A DNA stretch of 64,000 bases from Pseudomonadota bacterium. GTDB lineage: Bacteria; Pseudomonadota; Gammaproteobacteria; Xanthomonadales; Rhodanobacteraceae. Of this stretch, positions 45,734-56,120 are shown in pieces. Position 1 is the first letter of the stretch; every line of letters starts with the position of its first letter. The notes beneath the pieces were generated by a model. That model did no database searches, had not been told where the DNA came from, and saw only the letters and a list, made by a program, of their open reading frames with translations. The stretch covers positions 106,591-170,590 of the forward strand of contig JAJYPJ010000001.1 in assembly GCA_021795435.1 (NCBI GenBank), read 5' to 3'. The position numbers and the translations under genes are program-made.

Positions 45734-45776
45734 GGCGACTATATTTGCTTGTTCGCGACTTTAATTGTCAGGAACA
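45734..45776 (-). mobile_element. Tn7-family-like transposon end (solo or decayed) downstream of glmS
   Basis: Minus strand from 45776: TGTTCCTGACAATTAAAGTCGCGAACAAGCAAATATAGTCGCCG. Terminal TGT; GACAATTAAAGTCGCGAAC; a second similar unit 21 bp on; begins 25 nt after the glmS stop. Confidence 0.45.
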
Positions 45777-45800
45777 ATCAGAAAAGTCGGGAGCATCAAA

Positions 45801-47627
45801 TCATTCGACTGTGACGGACTTGGCCAGGTTGCGTGGTTGGTCGACGTCGGTGCCGCGCAGTACGGCGACGTGATAGGCGAGTAATTGGAGCGGCACGGTA
45901 AGCACTGCGGGAGCAATCATTTCACCGCCGACCTCAAGGCGAAGGACCCGCGTCGGATCCTCTCCCTCGAGTGCTGATACATGGTCTGCGATGACATAGA
46001 GTTCGCCGCCCCTCGCCCGGACTTCCTGCAAATTGGATTTGAGCTTGTCCAGCAATGCGTTGTTGGGCGCCACGGCAATTACGGGCATCGTGCTGTCGAC
46101 CAGCGCGAGCGGGCCATGCTTAAGCTCCCCGGCTGGGTATGCTTCAGCGTGGATGTATGAAATTTCCTTGAGCTTGAGGGCTCCCTCCATGGCCACTGCT
46201 TGCTGCGTGCCTCGGCCAAGGAATAGGGCATGTTGGCGGTCCACGATTCGCGCCGCGAGGGCTTCGATCGCCGGCTCGATGGTCAGGGCCAGCTCGAGCA
46301 TGCGAGGAAGGTGTGCCAATTCTGCCGCGAGCGCTTGTAACCGCGACAGGGGTAGGCCATGCGTTCGTGCCAGTTCCTGACTGAGTAATGCCAGCGCGGC
46401 CAACTGAGTGGTGAAGGCTTTTGTGGACGCGACGCCGATTTCTGGACCCGCGCGGGTCATGAGCTTGAGTTGCGCCTCGCGAACCAGCGAAGACTCCGGG
46501 ACGTTGCAGATCGCCAGCGTGCCCAGATAGCCCCGGGCACGCGATTCGCGCAGCGCGGCCAACGTGTCGGCGGTCTCACCCGATTGGGATATCGCAATGA
46601 ACAGCGTGTTGGGCGGCACCACAACGTCACGGTAACGGTATTCACTTGCGACCTCGACGCTCACGGGGATGCGCGCCAGAGCCTCGATCCAGATCTTGGC
46701 AACCAGACCCGCGTGGTAGCTCGTTCCGCAAGCGACAATATGGAGACCAGCAGCGCGTGAAAGCAGGGTGTCGCCGCCTGGTCCGAAAATATTGGGCAAT
46801 GGACCGTTCGCACCAAGTCGGCCTTCAAGCGTGTCAGCCACTGCGCGCGGTTGTTCGTGAATTTCCTTGAGCATGAAATGGCGAAATTCGCCCTTGTCGA
46901 TTGCGTCGCTGCTGAGTTCGCTCTCGTGCACGACGCGGTCAACCGACTTGCCGTGCCGATCAAAAACCGCATAGCGCTCGCGGCCTATCTCGGCGACGTC
47001 CCCCTCCTCGAGATATATCACTCGTCGCGTCACTTGGACCAAGGCCTGAATATCGGATGCCAGGAAGTGTTCGCCGATGCCGATTCCGAGTACTAAAGGA
47101 CTACCCAGGCGCGCCCCGACGATGTGCTCCGCATCTTGAGTATCCAGGACCGCGATCGCGTAGGCGCCCTCTAGTCTCGCAATGGCACGAAGCGTGGCTT
47201 CGCGCACATCGAGTCCCTTGCCCAATTCCAGGTCGACCAGATGGGCAATCACTTCGGTATCGGTCTCGGACGCAAACACCCGTCCGAGACTTTGCAGTTC
47301 AGCGCGCAAATGGGCGTGGTTTTCGATGATGCCGTTGTGGACTACGACGGCGCGCCCCGCTTGATGGGGATGCGCGTTTTCCTCGCTCGGTGCGCCATGA
47401 GTTGCCCAGCGGGTGTGGGCTATGCCGGTATGTCCCCGAAGTGGATCCGCGTCACAGCGAGCCTCCAACTCCCGAACCTTGCCCTTGGCCCGCACCCGCC
47501 GCAGACCTGACGGCGTCAACACGGCTATGCCTGCAGAATCGTAGCCGCGGTATTCCAGTGCCCTCAGGCCTGCGACCAGGATGGGAGCAACGTCACGTTG
47601 GGCGACGGCGGCGACAATGCCACACAT
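45801..47627 (-). CDS. glmS: Glutamine--fructose-6-phosphate aminotransferase (isomerizing)
   Basis: MCGIVAAVAQRDVAPILVAGLRALEYRGYDSAGIAV; C-terminus DVDQPRNLAKSVTVE. Confidence 0.97.
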   Translation of the reverse strand: MCGIVAAVAQRDVAPILVAGLRALEYRGYDSAGIAVLTPSGLRRVRAKGKVRELEARCDADPLRGHTGIAHTRWATHGAPSEENAHPHQAGRAVVVHNGIIENHAHLRAELQSLGRVFASETDTEVIAHLVDLELGKGLDVREATLRAIARLEGAYAIAVLDTQDAEHIVGARLGSPLVLGIGIGEHFLASDIQALVQVTRRVIYLEEGDVAEIGRERYAVFDRHGKSVDRVVHESELSSDAIDKGEFRHFMLKEIHEQPRAVADTLEGRLGANGPLPNIFGPGGDTLLSRAAGLHIVACGTSYHAGLVAKIWIEALARIPVSVEVASEYRYRDVVVPPNTLFIAISQSGETADTLAALRESRARGYLGTLAICNVPESSLVREAQLKLMTRAGPEIGVASTKAFTTQLAALALLSQELARTHGLPLSRLQALAAELAHLPRMLELALTIEPAIEALAARIVDRQHALFLGRGTQQAVAMEGALKLKEISYIHAEAYPAGELKHGPLALVDSTMPVIAVAPNNALLDKLKSNLQEVRARGGELYVIADHVSALEGEDPTRVLRLEVGGEMIAPAVLTVPLQLLAYHVAVLRGTDVDQPRNLAKSVTVE

Positions 47628-47813
47628 GGGGAAACTCCGGCGGACTTGGCTGGGGAATGATAGGGGAGCGATACGGCGACGGATTGTCAATCAACGCCGC
47701 GGGATTGGAGCGGTTGCTCGCGAACTTCATCGGACCGTGATTCGGAGCCTACGGCGACACGGCCGATATAATTCATGCCTTGCCGTCGGTTCAGGCCATG
47801 CGCTTGGTGTGGC

Positions 47814-48821
47814 TCAGACACCGTAATAGCCGCGGAACCAGTCCACGAAGCGCAAGACACCCTCCTGGATGCCTACGCGCGGTTGCCACCCGGTTGCCGC
47901 GCGAAGCGCCGTCACGTCAGCCCAGGTTGCCTCCACGTCGCCCGGCTGCATGGGCAGGAGCTCCTTCGCAACCGTTCGACCCATTGCATTCTCGATCAGC
48001 TCGATGAAGTGGAGCAGTGCAACGGGTTGGTCGCCGCCAATGTTATAGATGCGGTACGGCGCGTCCGATCGTCCAGGGTGCGGGCTTTGCGCGTCATAGG
48101 TCGCGTCGGGTTCGGCAGGCCGATCCAGCACGGCAAGCGTGCCATCGACGATATCGTCGATGTACGTGAAGTCCCGTCGATGGTGCCCGTGGTTGAAGAC
48201 CTGCAGCGGTTCACCGCGGCGAATTCGCTGGGCAAACAACATGGGTGACATGTCGGGACGTCCCCAAGGCCCATACACGGTGAAAAACCGAAGTCCTGTC
48301 GCGGGCAGCTGGTAAAGATGGCTGTAAGCGTGCGCCATCAGTTCGTTGGATTTCTTCGTGGCGGCATACAGGCTCACCGGGTGGTCCACGGCATCCCCCT
48401 CCGAGAACGGCAGCTTGCGGTTCGCCCCGTACACGGAACTGGAGGATGCGAACACCAAGTGGCGCACTTGTCCACGCCGGCATGCCTCTAGGACGTTGCC
48501 AAATCCGACCAGGTTGCTTTGAACATAGGCGGAGGGATTGATGAGCGAGTAGCGCACGCCCGCCTGCGCGGCAAGGTGCACGACGCGCTCGGGAGCAAAT
48601 GCCGTGAATGTCCCTTGCAGGGCGCCATTGTCGGCAATGTCCAGCCGATGGTGCTGGTACCCCGGGTGCGCGCTGAATCGAGCGACGCGCGCCGCTTTCA
48701 GTTCCGGATCGTAATAGTCATTGTGGTTGTCGATGCCGAGCACTTGCTCGCCACGTGCCAGCAGGCGCTCGATGAGCGCCGCACCGATGAAGCCGGCCGC
48801 GCCGGTTACGAGGATGCGCAT
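47814..48821 (-). CDS. NAD-dependent epimerase/dehydratase (UDP-glucuronate 4-epimerase-like)
   Basis: MRILVTGAAGFIGAALIERLLARGEQVLGIDNHNDYYDPELKAAR; YAATKKSNELMAHAYSHLY; FFTVYGPWGRPDM. Confidence 0.9.
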   Translation of the reverse strand: MRILVTGAAGFIGAALIERLLARGEQVLGIDNHNDYYDPELKAARVARFSAHPGYQHHRLDIADNGALQGTFTAFAPERVVHLAAQAGVRYSLINPSAYVQSNLVGFGNVLEACRRGQVRHLVFASSSSVYGANRKLPFSEGDAVDHPVSLYAATKKSNELMAHAYSHLYQLPATGLRFFTVYGPWGRPDMSPMLFAQRIRRGEPLQVFNHGHHRRDFTYIDDIVDGTLAVLDRPAEPDATYDAQSPHPGRSDAPYRIYNIGGDQPVALLHFIELIENAMGRTVAKELLPMQPGDVEATWADVTALRAATGWQPRVGIQEGVLRFVDWFRGYYGV

Positions 48822-48875
48822 GATTCGATGGTTCGATGAGTCCCGGCAGTCTACCAGCCGCGTGCAACGGCGCCG

Positions 48876-48904
48876 TTGACAGACTCATGACAGCTGGCTA
48901 GCGT
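48876..48904 (+). promoter_or_regulatory. Putative sigma70 promoter for thrS
   Basis: TTGACA (48876-48881), 17-bp spacer, TAGCGT (48899-48904). Confidence 0.45.
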
Positions 48905-49008
48905 GCGTACAGCATTTCTTCGAATCGGGTGGCGGCCGGGTGACCTGCACGCCGAGCGTGCGACATGAGTACCAGCGGCTGATTCCCACCTGCCTGTGTC
49001 ACGCCGAC

Positions 49009-49029
49009 CAAGGGCGCTTGAGGCCCTTG
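49009..49029 (+). promoter_or_regulatory. Hairpin in thrS leader
   Basis: CAAGGGC-GCTTGAG-GCCCTTG, 7-bp perfect stem, 35 nt upstream of thrS ATG. Confidence 0.4.
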
Positions 49030-49064
49030 CAACTCGCCTGTGATCCGCATCGGAACGTAGAACC

Positions 49065-50969
49065 ATGATCGAAATTACCCTTCCCGACGGGAGCCGGCGC
49101 AACTTTGCGCATGCGCCCACCGTGCGCGAGGTCGCCGAGTCCATTGGCCCGGGGCTTGCCAAGGCTGCGTTGGCCGGCCGGATCGACGGCTCGCTAGTGG
49201 ATCTGGGGCGTCTGATCGAGCATGACGCGCACCTCGAGGTCATCACCGAGAAGAGCCCCGACGCACTGGGAATCATCCGCCATTCGACGGCGCACCTGCT
49301 GGCGCAAGCCGTGCAGCGACTCTTTCCCGGGGCCCAGGTCACCATTGGCCCCGTGATCGACAACGGCTTCTACTATGACTTTGCCTACGAGCGTCCATTC
49401 ACGCCTGAGGATTTACCTCGGATTGAAGAGGAAATGCGGAAGATCGCTGCCGAGGCGCTCCCGCTTGCACGCACGGTCAAGTCGCGCGATGAGGCGATCG
49501 ATTTCTTCCGTCGCTTGGGCGAGGAATACAAGGTCGAAATCATTCAGGCCATACCTGCGAGCGATGAACTTTCGCTCTATAGCCAAGGCGAATTCACCGA
49601 TCTCTGCCGTGGACCTCATGTCCCCGACACTGGCCGGCTCAAGGCATTCAAGCTACTGAAGGTTGCCGGCGCATATTGGCGTGGCGATAGCGGCAACCAA
49701 ATGCTCAGCCGCATCTACGGAACCGCGTTCCTGAGCGACAAGGATCTGAATGCGCACCTGCGCCAACTTGAAGAAGCGGAACGGCGGGATCATCGCCGCA
49801 TCGGCAAGGCGCAGGATCTGTTCCATCTCCAGGAGGAAGGCCCGGGCCTGGTGTTCTGGCACCCGCGGGGATGGGCCATTTGGCAGGTTGTCGAGCAGTA
49901 CATGCGGCGTGTCTACCGCGATACGGGCTACGGAGAGGTCCGCTGCCCACAGATCCTGGATGTTTCGCTTTGGCAGAAGTCGGGCCATTGGGACAACTAC
50001 CAGGAAAACATGTTCTTCACTGAATCGGAAAAGCGCACGTATGCGGTGAAGCCGATGAATTGTCCCGGCCATGTGCAGGTATTCAAGCAGGGCCTTCACA
50101 GCTATCGGGACCTACCCATCCGCTATGGCGAATTCGGTGCGTGCCATCGCAACGAGCCCTCCGGTGCGTTGCATGGGATTCTCCGTGTCCGGGGTTTCAC
50201 CCAGGATGACGGCCATATCTTCTGCACGGAAGAGCAGATCGAGTCGGAGGTCGCGGCCTTCCATCGGCAGGCCCTGAAGGTCTACACCGACTTCGGCTTT
50301 TCCGATGTCCAAGTCAAGATCGCGCTGCGACCGGATAAGCGATTGGGGGACGATGCCACGTGGGACAAGGCCGAGCATGCGCTGCGTAGCGCGCTGCGCG
50401 GCGCCAGTGTCGAGTGGCAGGAGTTGCCGGGCGAGGGCGCCTTCTATGGCCCGAAGATCGAATACCACCTCAAGGATGCAATCGGGCGTACCTGGCAGTT
50501 GGGTACCATGCAGGTTGATTTCATGATGCCCGGGCGGCTCGGCGCCGAGTATGTCGACGAACACAGCGTGCGTCGCCATCCAGTCATGCTGCATCGGGCC
50601 ATCGTCGGTTCGATGGAACGCTTCATCGGCATCCTGATCGAGCACCACGCCGGAGCCTTTCCCGTTTGGCTGGCCCCCCTGCAGGCGATCGTGCTGAGCA
50701 TCACCGATGCGCATGCGCCCTATGCGTCGCAGGTCGCGCAAGCACTTGTGCAGCAAGGATTCCGTGTCCAGGCCGATTTGCGCAACGAGAAAGTGGGCTA
50801 TAAGATCCGCGAACACACGCTGCAGCGAGTGCCCTATCTGCTGGTGGTCGGTGACCGCGAGATGGAGCAGGGCGCGGTTGCCGTGCGCGCGCTGAGCGGC
50901 GCGGACCTTGGCAGCATGCCACTGGCCTCCTTCGCCGCGCGTCTGGCCTCGGAAGCCCGGCCTGGTTGA
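49065..50969 (+). CDS. thrS: Threonine--tRNA ligase
   Basis: [81 protein letters not shown]. Confidence 0.97.
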   Translation: MIEITLPDGSRRNFAHAPTVREVAESIGPGLAKAALAGRIDGSLVDLGRLIEHDAHLEVITEKSPDALGIIRHSTAHLLAQAVQRLFPGAQVTIGPVIDNGFYYDFAYERPFTPEDLPRIEEEMRKIAAEALPLARTVKSRDEAIDFFRRLGEEYKVEIIQAIPASDELSLYSQGEFTDLCRGPHVPDTGRLKAFKLLKVAGAYWRGDSGNQMLSRIYGTAFLSDKDLNAHLRQLEEAERRDHRRIGKAQDLFHLQEEGPGLVFWHPRGWAIWQVVEQYMRRVYRDTGYGEVRCPQILDVSLWQKSGHWDNYQENMFFTESEKRTYAVKPMNCPGHVQVFKQGLHSYRDLPIRYGEFGACHRNEPSGALHGILRVRGFTQDDGHIFCTEEQIESEVAAFHRQALKVYTDFGFSDVQVKIALRPDKRLGDDATWDKAEHALRSALRGASVEWQELPGEGAFYGPKIEYHLKDAIGRTWQLGTMQVDFMMPGRLGAEYVDEHSVRRHPVMLHRAIVGSMERFIGILIEHHAGAFPVWLAPLQAIVLSITDAHAPYASQVAQALVQQGFRVQADLRNEKVGYKIREHTLQRVPYLLVVGDREMEQGAVAVRALSGADLGSMPLASFAARLASEARPG

Positions 50970-51005
50970 ACGGGCCCGAGTTCATTGATCCACGGAGACA
51001 TCACG

Positions 51006-51533
51006 ATCGCTACGCCCACCGAAACCAAATCCCACCGTCGCAACCACGAGATCCGCGTGCCGCGCGTGCGCGTGATTGACGCCGAAGGCCAGCAGCTTGG
51101 CATTCTCGGTCGAGACGAGGCGCTGCGCCTCGCCCAGGAATCCGAAATGGATCTGGTGGAGATCCAGCCGACCGCCGATCCGCCGGTGTGCCGGATCATG
51201 GATTTTGGCAAGTTCCGCTTCGAGCAGCAGAAGAAGGCCCAGGCGGCCAAGAAGAAACAGAAGCAGGTCGAAATCAAGGAGCTCAAGTTCCGGCCGACCA
51301 CCGACGTCGGGGATTACCAAATCAAGATGCGCAACCTGCTTCGGTTCCTGGACGAGGGCGACCGGGTCAAGGTCAATATTCGTTTCCGAGGTCGCGAAAT
51401 GTCGCACCAGGAGCTCGGCTATGAACTGGCCAAGAAGATCCAGGCGGACGTCGTTGAGCAAGGCGTGATCGAGCAATTCCCGCGGCTCGAGGGGCGCCAA
51501 ATGATCATGATGATCGCGCCAAAGAAGAAGTAG
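51006..51533 (+). CDS. infC: Translation initiation factor IF-3 (probable AUC start)
   Basis: ...[30 protein letters not shown]...[19 protein letters not shown]; no in-frame ATG near the N-terminus; GGAGA 7 nt before ATC at 51006; in-frame TTG at 50985 is the alternative. Confidence 0.93.
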   Translation: MATPTETKSHRRNHEIRVPRVRVIDAEGQQLGILGRDEALRLAQESEMDLVEIQPTADPPVCRIMDFGKFRFEQQKKAQAAKKKQKQVEIKELKFRPTTDVGDYQIKMRNLLRFLDEGDRVKVNIRFRGREMSHQELGYELAKKIQADVVEQGVIEQFPRLEGRQMIMMIAPKKK

Positions 51534-51587
51534 TTCGGAGCGGTGGGTCGGCTTCGCTTTGGCGCACCGCAACCGCGGAATGGCCGC

Positions 51588-51616
51588 TTGGCCTTGGCTC
51601 GCTTTCTGTATACAAT
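51588..51616 (+). promoter_or_regulatory. Putative promoter upstream of rpmI-rplT
   Basis: TTGGCC (51588-51593), 17 bp, TACAAT (51611-51616). Confidence 0.4.
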
Positions 51617-51623
51617 CCGGGGT

Positions 51624-51698
51624 CCGGTCCTGAGATAGGGCCGGCATACGCAGGTTCCGGCAGGGATGGCAAGTGCGGCGTCCGCCGCCGCCGGGACC
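51624..51698 (+). promoter_or_regulatory. Structured leader RNA upstream of rpmI (candidate L20-type autoregulatory leader)
   Basis: CCGGUCCU-GAGAU-AGGGCCGG (51624-51644); GGUUCCGGC (51653-51661)/GCCGGGACC (51690-51698) enclosing GCGGCG-UC-CGCCGC (51675-51688). Confidence 0.55.
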
Positions 51699-51725
51699 AG
51701 TCAATAACCCCGGACGGAGCATTCC

Positions 51726-51929
51726 ATGCCGAAGATCAAGATCAAGACCAACCGTGCGGCTGCCAAGCGCTTCCGCAAGACGGCAAGTGGCAAGTTCAAA
51801 GCTGGCCACGCCTTCAAGAGTCACATCCTCACCAAGAAGTCCACGAAGCGGAAACGCAACCTGCGTGGGCCCAACCATGTACGCGCCTGCGACTCCGGTC
51901 GCGTTGAGCGCATGCTGCCCTACGTCTGA
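51726..51929 (+). CDS. rpmI: 50S ribosomal protein L35
   Basis: [48 protein letters not shown]. Confidence 0.97.
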   Translation: MPKIKIKTNRAAAKRFRKTASGKFKAGHAFKSHILTKKSTKRKRNLRGPNHVRACDSGRVERMLPYV

Positions 51930-51941
51930 GGAGACTGACTC

Positions 51942-52301
51942 ATGGCACGTGTCAAGCGTGGCGTCGTGGCGCGCCGCCGCCACAAGAAAATCATCGGTCG
52001 GGCCAAGGGCTATTACAACGCCCGTCGCAAGGTCTTCCGCGTCGCCAAGCAGGCGGTTACCCGCGCGGGGCAGTATGCGTACATCGGACGCAAGCAGAAG
52101 AAGCGTCAGTTTCGCGCGTTGTGGATCGTCCGCATCAATGCCGGTGCCCGCATGTTCGGCCTTTCCTACAGCCGCCTGATTGCAGGGCTTGCGAAGGCCG
52201 GCATCACGGTGGACCGCAAGGTGCTGGCCGATCTGGCCGTGCACGACATCAAGGCCTTCGGCGCGATCGCCGAGAAGGCCAAGGCCGCACTCGCCGCCTG
52301 A
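51942..52301 (+). CDS. rplT: 50S ribosomal protein L20
   Basis: [55 protein letters not shown]. Confidence 0.97.
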   Translation: MARVKRGVVARRRHKKIIGRAKGYYNARRKVFRVAKQAVTRAGQYAYIGRKQKKRQFRALWIVRINAGARMFGLSYSRLIAGLAKAGITVDRKVLADLAVHDIKAFGAIAEKAKAALAA

Positions 52302-52344
52302 TCGCAAGCGGGTGCTCCCGATGGGGGCCTTGCGTGCACAACGT

Positions 52345-52380
52345 GGGGAGCGGGCCCGAGCTCGCTCCCCATTTGTTTCT
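52345..52380 (+). terminator. Intrinsic terminator/attenuator between rplT and pheS
   Basis: GGGGAGCG-N10-CGCTCCCC perfect 8-bp stem followed by ATTTGTTTCT. Confidence 0.7.
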
Positions 52381-52431
52381 GCGGTTCACCCGGATGCCGC
52401 GTCGCGCGCGGTGACGGTCTGGAGGGTGACG

Positions 52432-53427
52432 ATGGAGTCCTTGCAGGATCGAATCGATCAGGCGCGCGCCGAGATCGCCACGGCGCCAACGCTGGAGGCA
52501 CTGGAGCAAAAGCGGGTGGCGCTGCTTGGCCGCACCGGCTTGCTGACCGCTGCGCTCAAGGAACTCGGAGCGCTCTCGCCCGACGTCCGGAAGAGCCGTG
52601 GCGCGGAACTCAATCGGCTCAAGAGCGAGCTGTCCGAGCTGCTCGAGGCCCGTCGCATCGCCTTGGCGCAGCAAGCGATGGCCATGCGGGTGGCCAGCGA
52701 GGTCGTGGATATTGGTCTTCCTGGCCGCGCCGGCGGTACGGGCAGCCTGCACCCGGTCATGCAGACGCTCGAACGCATCTGCGCAATCTTCGAAGGCATG
52801 GGTTACGGGCGTTCGGAAGGACCCGAAATCGAAGACGACTGGCACAACTTCGAGGCGCTCAACTTTCCCCCGCATCATCCTGCGCGCGCCATGCACGATA
52901 CGTTCTATTTCGCCAATGGCGAACTCCTGCGCACGCATACCTCGCCTGTCCAGATCCGGGCCATGAAAGGTCGCGAGCCACCCTTGCGGATCATCGCGCC
53001 GGGTCGCGTTTATCGCAGCGATTCCGATCAAACCCATTCGCCGATGTTCCATCAGGTCGAAGGATTGATGGTCGCCGAGGGCGTCAGTTTCGCGGACCTC
53101 AAGGGCACGCTGGAAGCCTTTGTCACGGCTTTCTTTGGCCGTCGATTTGAAATGCGGTTTCGGCCAAGCTATTTCCCGTTCACGGAACCGTCGGCCGAAG
53201 TGGACATTCGCTGGATCGATGCGGCAGGGAACGTGCGCTGGCTGGAGGTTCTCGGCTGCGGCATGGTGCACCCTGTGGTGTTGCAGAACGGCGGCATTGA
53301 CGCCGAACGCTACACCGGCTTTGCGTTTGGACTGGGTGTCGAGCGGTTCGCGATGCTGCGTTACGGCGTGGATGACCTGCGCGCGTTCTTCGAGAACGAT
53401 GTCCGCTTTCTGGCGCAGTTCGACTGA
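52432..53427 (+). CDS. pheS: Phenylalanine--tRNA ligase alpha subunit
   Basis: [62 protein letters not shown]. Confidence 0.97.
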   Translation: MESLQDRIDQARAEIATAPTLEALEQKRVALLGRTGLLTAALKELGALSPDVRKSRGAELNRLKSELSELLEARRIALAQQAMAMRVASEVVDIGLPGRAGGTGSLHPVMQTLERICAIFEGMGYGRSEGPEIEDDWHNFEALNFPPHHPARAMHDTFYFANGELLRTHTSPVQIRAMKGREPPLRIIAPGRVYRSDSDQTHSPMFHQVEGLMVAEGVSFADLKGTLEAFVTAFFGRRFEMRFRPSYFPFTEPSAEVDIRWIDAAGNVRWLEVLGCGMVHPVVLQNGGIDAERYTGFAFGLGVERFAMLRYGVDDLRAFFENDVRFLAQFD

Positions 53428-53436
53428 GGAGCGACG

Positions 53437-55821
53437 ATGAAATTCAGTGAACGCTGGCTGCGATCGCTCGTGACCGTGGAGGCCGAACGTGAAGCCTTGG
53501 TTGAGGGCCTCACGCTGGCAGGCCTGGAGGTCGAGTCGGTCGTGCCTCTGGGCGAGGAGCTGGATGGCGTCGTGGTCGGTGAAATCGTCGCATGCGTTCC
53601 GCATCCCGCAGCGGATCGCCTGCGCATCTGTACAGTCGTGGCGGCCGGGACCGAGTCTTCACAGGTCGTGTGCGGCGCGCCGAACGCCCGCGTGGGCCTG
53701 AGGGCACCGCTGGCGTTGCCGGGTGCGCGGCTACCCGGCGGTGTACAGATATCCGTGACCGAACTGCGTGGCATCCAGTCGCAGGGCATGTTGTGTTCGG
53801 CGCGCGAGCTGGCGCTCGATGGCGACGATGCCGGGCTGATGGAATTGCCGGAGGACGCCCCGGTCGGCCATGCACTGGCTGAATACCTCGGGCTTCCCGA
53901 CGCCAGCATCGAGCTCAAGCTGACACCGAATCGCGCCGACTGCTTCAGCATGATCGGCCTGGCCCACGACGTCGCCGCCCTGTTCGGCGGCGCCATGCGA
54001 TTGCCGGACGTGAGTCCCGTCGCCGCGCAGAACGAGCTGAGGCGCGACGTGAGTCTGATCGCGGGGGAAGCGTGCCCACGCTATTGCGGACGCATCATCG
54101 ATGGCGTTGATGCAAGGGCGCCGACGCCACTGTGGATGACCGAGCGGCTGCGCCGGGCGGGACTGCGGCCGATCAGCGCCATCGTCGACGTCACCAACTA
54201 TGTGATGCTCGAGCTGGGCCAGCCGCTGCATGCATTCGATGACGAGACCCTGGACGGGTCGATCACGGTGCGACCCGGCACGCAAGGAGAGCGGCTGCAT
54301 TTGCTCGATGGCACCGACGTCAAGCTGGGTCGCGGCGAGCTGGTGATCGGCGATGCGCGTGGCGCGCAGGCACTGGCCGGGGTCATGGGTGGCGCAGCCA
54401 GCGCCGTCGGGCTCGCGACGAAGCGCATATTCCTGGAGAGCGCGCACTTTGCGCCAGCGGCCATCATGGGCGTGGCGCGACGGCATGGGCTGCATTCGGA
54501 TGCGGCGCACCGGTTCGAGCGTGGCGTTGACCCGGAGTTGCCCAGACGTGCCCTTGAACGGGCAACGGCGCTTCTGCTGGCCGTATGCGGCGGTTGCCCT
54601 GGCCCCCTGCACGAGTCGGTTCTGCCAGGTTGGTCGCCGGAGCGAGTGTCGATACGACTGCGTAGGGCGCGCCTGGTGCGCGTGCTGGGCGTCGAAGTGC
54701 CAGATCCCGAGGTCGAGCGCATTCTGCTGGCACTCGACCTGAAGGTGGCGCGCGAGGCATGGGGTTGGCTGGCCATTGCCCCGACGCGGCGTTTCGATCT
54801 TGCCCGCGAAGAGGATCTGATCGAGGAAGTCGCTCGCATCCACGGCTATGCGCGGATTCCTCCTTCTCTGCCGCTGGCAGGCGTGGAGGCGCGTGCCGAG
54901 CCAGAGGGCACGGTCCCGCTGGCGCGCGTGCGGGGTCTGCTCGCGGCGCGCGATTGGCGGGAGGCGGTCAACCTTTCGCTGGTTGGCGAACTCCAGCTGC
55001 AGTCATGGGGACTGCAGGATCAGGCCATGCCGCTGGCCAACCCGCTGTCTTCCGAACTTTCGTCCATGCGACCTTCGCTATTGCCTGCGCTGGTGGCTTC
55101 GCTTCGCGCGAATCGCAATCGCCAGCAGGCCCGCGTGCGTCTCTTCGAGGTTGGCCGAAGCTTCCATGCCAAACCATCCCCCGGTCGGGAGGTCGAGCGC
55201 CTAGCCATGGCGGCTTGCGGCAGCGCCGCAAGGGAGCAATGGGGCGCGGGTTCTCGCCCGCTCGATTTCCATGACATGAAAGGCGAGGTCGAAGCCCTGT
55301 TGGGCCTGCGGGCTCCAGGTTCGCCGGCCATGCGCCTCACCCGCGAGGGATTGCCACCATGGCTGCACCCCGGGCGCGCGGCGTGCGTGGTCGTCGGCGA
55401 CACCCCGGTCGGTGTGGTCGGATCGCTGCATCCCGAACTGGAGCGAAACCTGGCTCTCGAGGCGGAGATTTACGTGGCGGAATTCGATCTGGATGCCCTG
55501 CGCGCGGGCCGCTTGCCACGACCGATGCCGTTGCCTCGATTCCCGGCTGTGCGCAGGGATCTGGCCGTGATGGTGCCCGAGGCCGTGGGTTGGGACGACG
55601 TTGCCCAGAGGGTCGTTTCCGCGGCCGGCGCATTGCTGGCGGAGCTTTGCTTGTTCGACGTCTACCGGGGCGTCGGCCTGGAAGCAGGTCACAAGAGTTT
55701 CGCCATGGGCTTGATTTTGCAGGACCACTCGCGCACGCTTACGGATAGTGACGCGGACGCCTGCCTGGCGCGGGTGCTCCAGGTTCTGGCACAGTCGTGC
55801 GCGGCGCGCATCAGGGGGTAG
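53437..55821 (+). CDS. pheT: Phenylalanine--tRNA ligase beta subunit
   Basis: [39 protein letters not shown]5 and anticodon-binding domains. Confidence 0.97.
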   Translation: MKFSERWLRSLVTVEAEREALVEGLTLAGLEVESVVPLGEELDGVVVGEIVACVPHPAADRLRICTVVAAGTESSQVVCGAPNARVGLRAPLALPGARLPGGVQISVTELRGIQSQGMLCSARELALDGDDAGLMELPEDAPVGHALAEYLGLPDASIELKLTPNRADCFSMIGLAHDVAALFGGAMRLPDVSPVAAQNELRRDVSLIAGEACPRYCGRIIDGVDARAPTPLWMTERLRRAGLRPISAIVDVTNYVMLELGQPLHAFDDETLDGSITVRPGTQGERLHLLDGTDVKLGRGELVIGDARGAQALAGVMGGAASAVGLATKRIFLESAHFAPAAIMGVARRHGLHSDAAHRFERGVDPELPRRALERATALLLAVCGGCPGPLHESVLPGWSPERVSIRLRRARLVRVLGVEVPDPEVERILLALDLKVAREAWGWLAIAPTRRFDLAREEDLIEEVARIHGYARIPPSLPLAGVEARAEPEGTVPLARVRGLLAARDWREAVNLSLVGELQLQSWGLQDQAMPLANPLSSELSSMRPSLLPALVASLRANRNRQQARVRLFEVGRSFHAKPSPGREVERLAMAACGSAAREQWGAGSRPLDFHDMKGEVEALLGLRAPGSPAMRLTREGLPPWLHPGRAACVVVGDTPVGVVGSLHPELERNLALEAEIYVAEFDLDALRAGRLPRPMPLPRFPAVRRDLAVMVPEAVGWDDVAQRVVSAAGALLAELCLFDVYRGVGLEAGHKSFAMGLILQDHSRTLTDSDADACLARVLQVLAQSCAARIRG

Positions 55822-55823
55822 TC

Positions 55824-56120
55824 GTGGCACTGACCAAAGCAGAAATGGCCGAACGCCTGTTCGCCGAAGTGGGCCTCAACAAACGAGAGGCCAAGGAATT
55901 CGTGGACCTGTTCTTCGAAACCATTCGGGCGGCACTGGAGCGAGGTGAGTCGATCAAGCTCTCGGGGTTCGGCAATTTCGAACTCCGCAGCAAGAACCAG
56001 CGGCCGGGTCGCAATCCCAAGACAGGGGAGGAGATCCCGATTTCGGCTCGGCGTGTTGTGACGTTTCGAGCGGGGCAGCGACTGAAGCAACGGGTGGAAG
56101 CCTATGCTGGACCCAGGTAG
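55824..56120 (+). CDS. ihfA: Integration host factor subunit alpha
   Basis: [76 protein letters not shown] start. Confidence 0.96.
   Translation: MALTKAEMAERLFAEVGLNKREAKEFVDLFFETIRAALERGESIKLSGFGNFELRSKNQRPGRNPKTGEEIPISARRVVTFRAGQRLKQRVEAYAGPR

Noticed and set aside
47628-47813. glmS ribozyme or riboswitch upstream of glmS
   Set aside because: Known glmS ribozymes are Firmicutes-type; I see no matching core, and the region is only ~186 bp with no evident structure.
52321-52431. In-frame upstream ATG extending pheS by 37 aa, or a pheM-like leader peptide
   Set aside because: The frame passes through the terminator hairpin, has no run of Phe codons, and pheS has a good Shine-Dalgarno (GGAGGGTGACG) at 52432.
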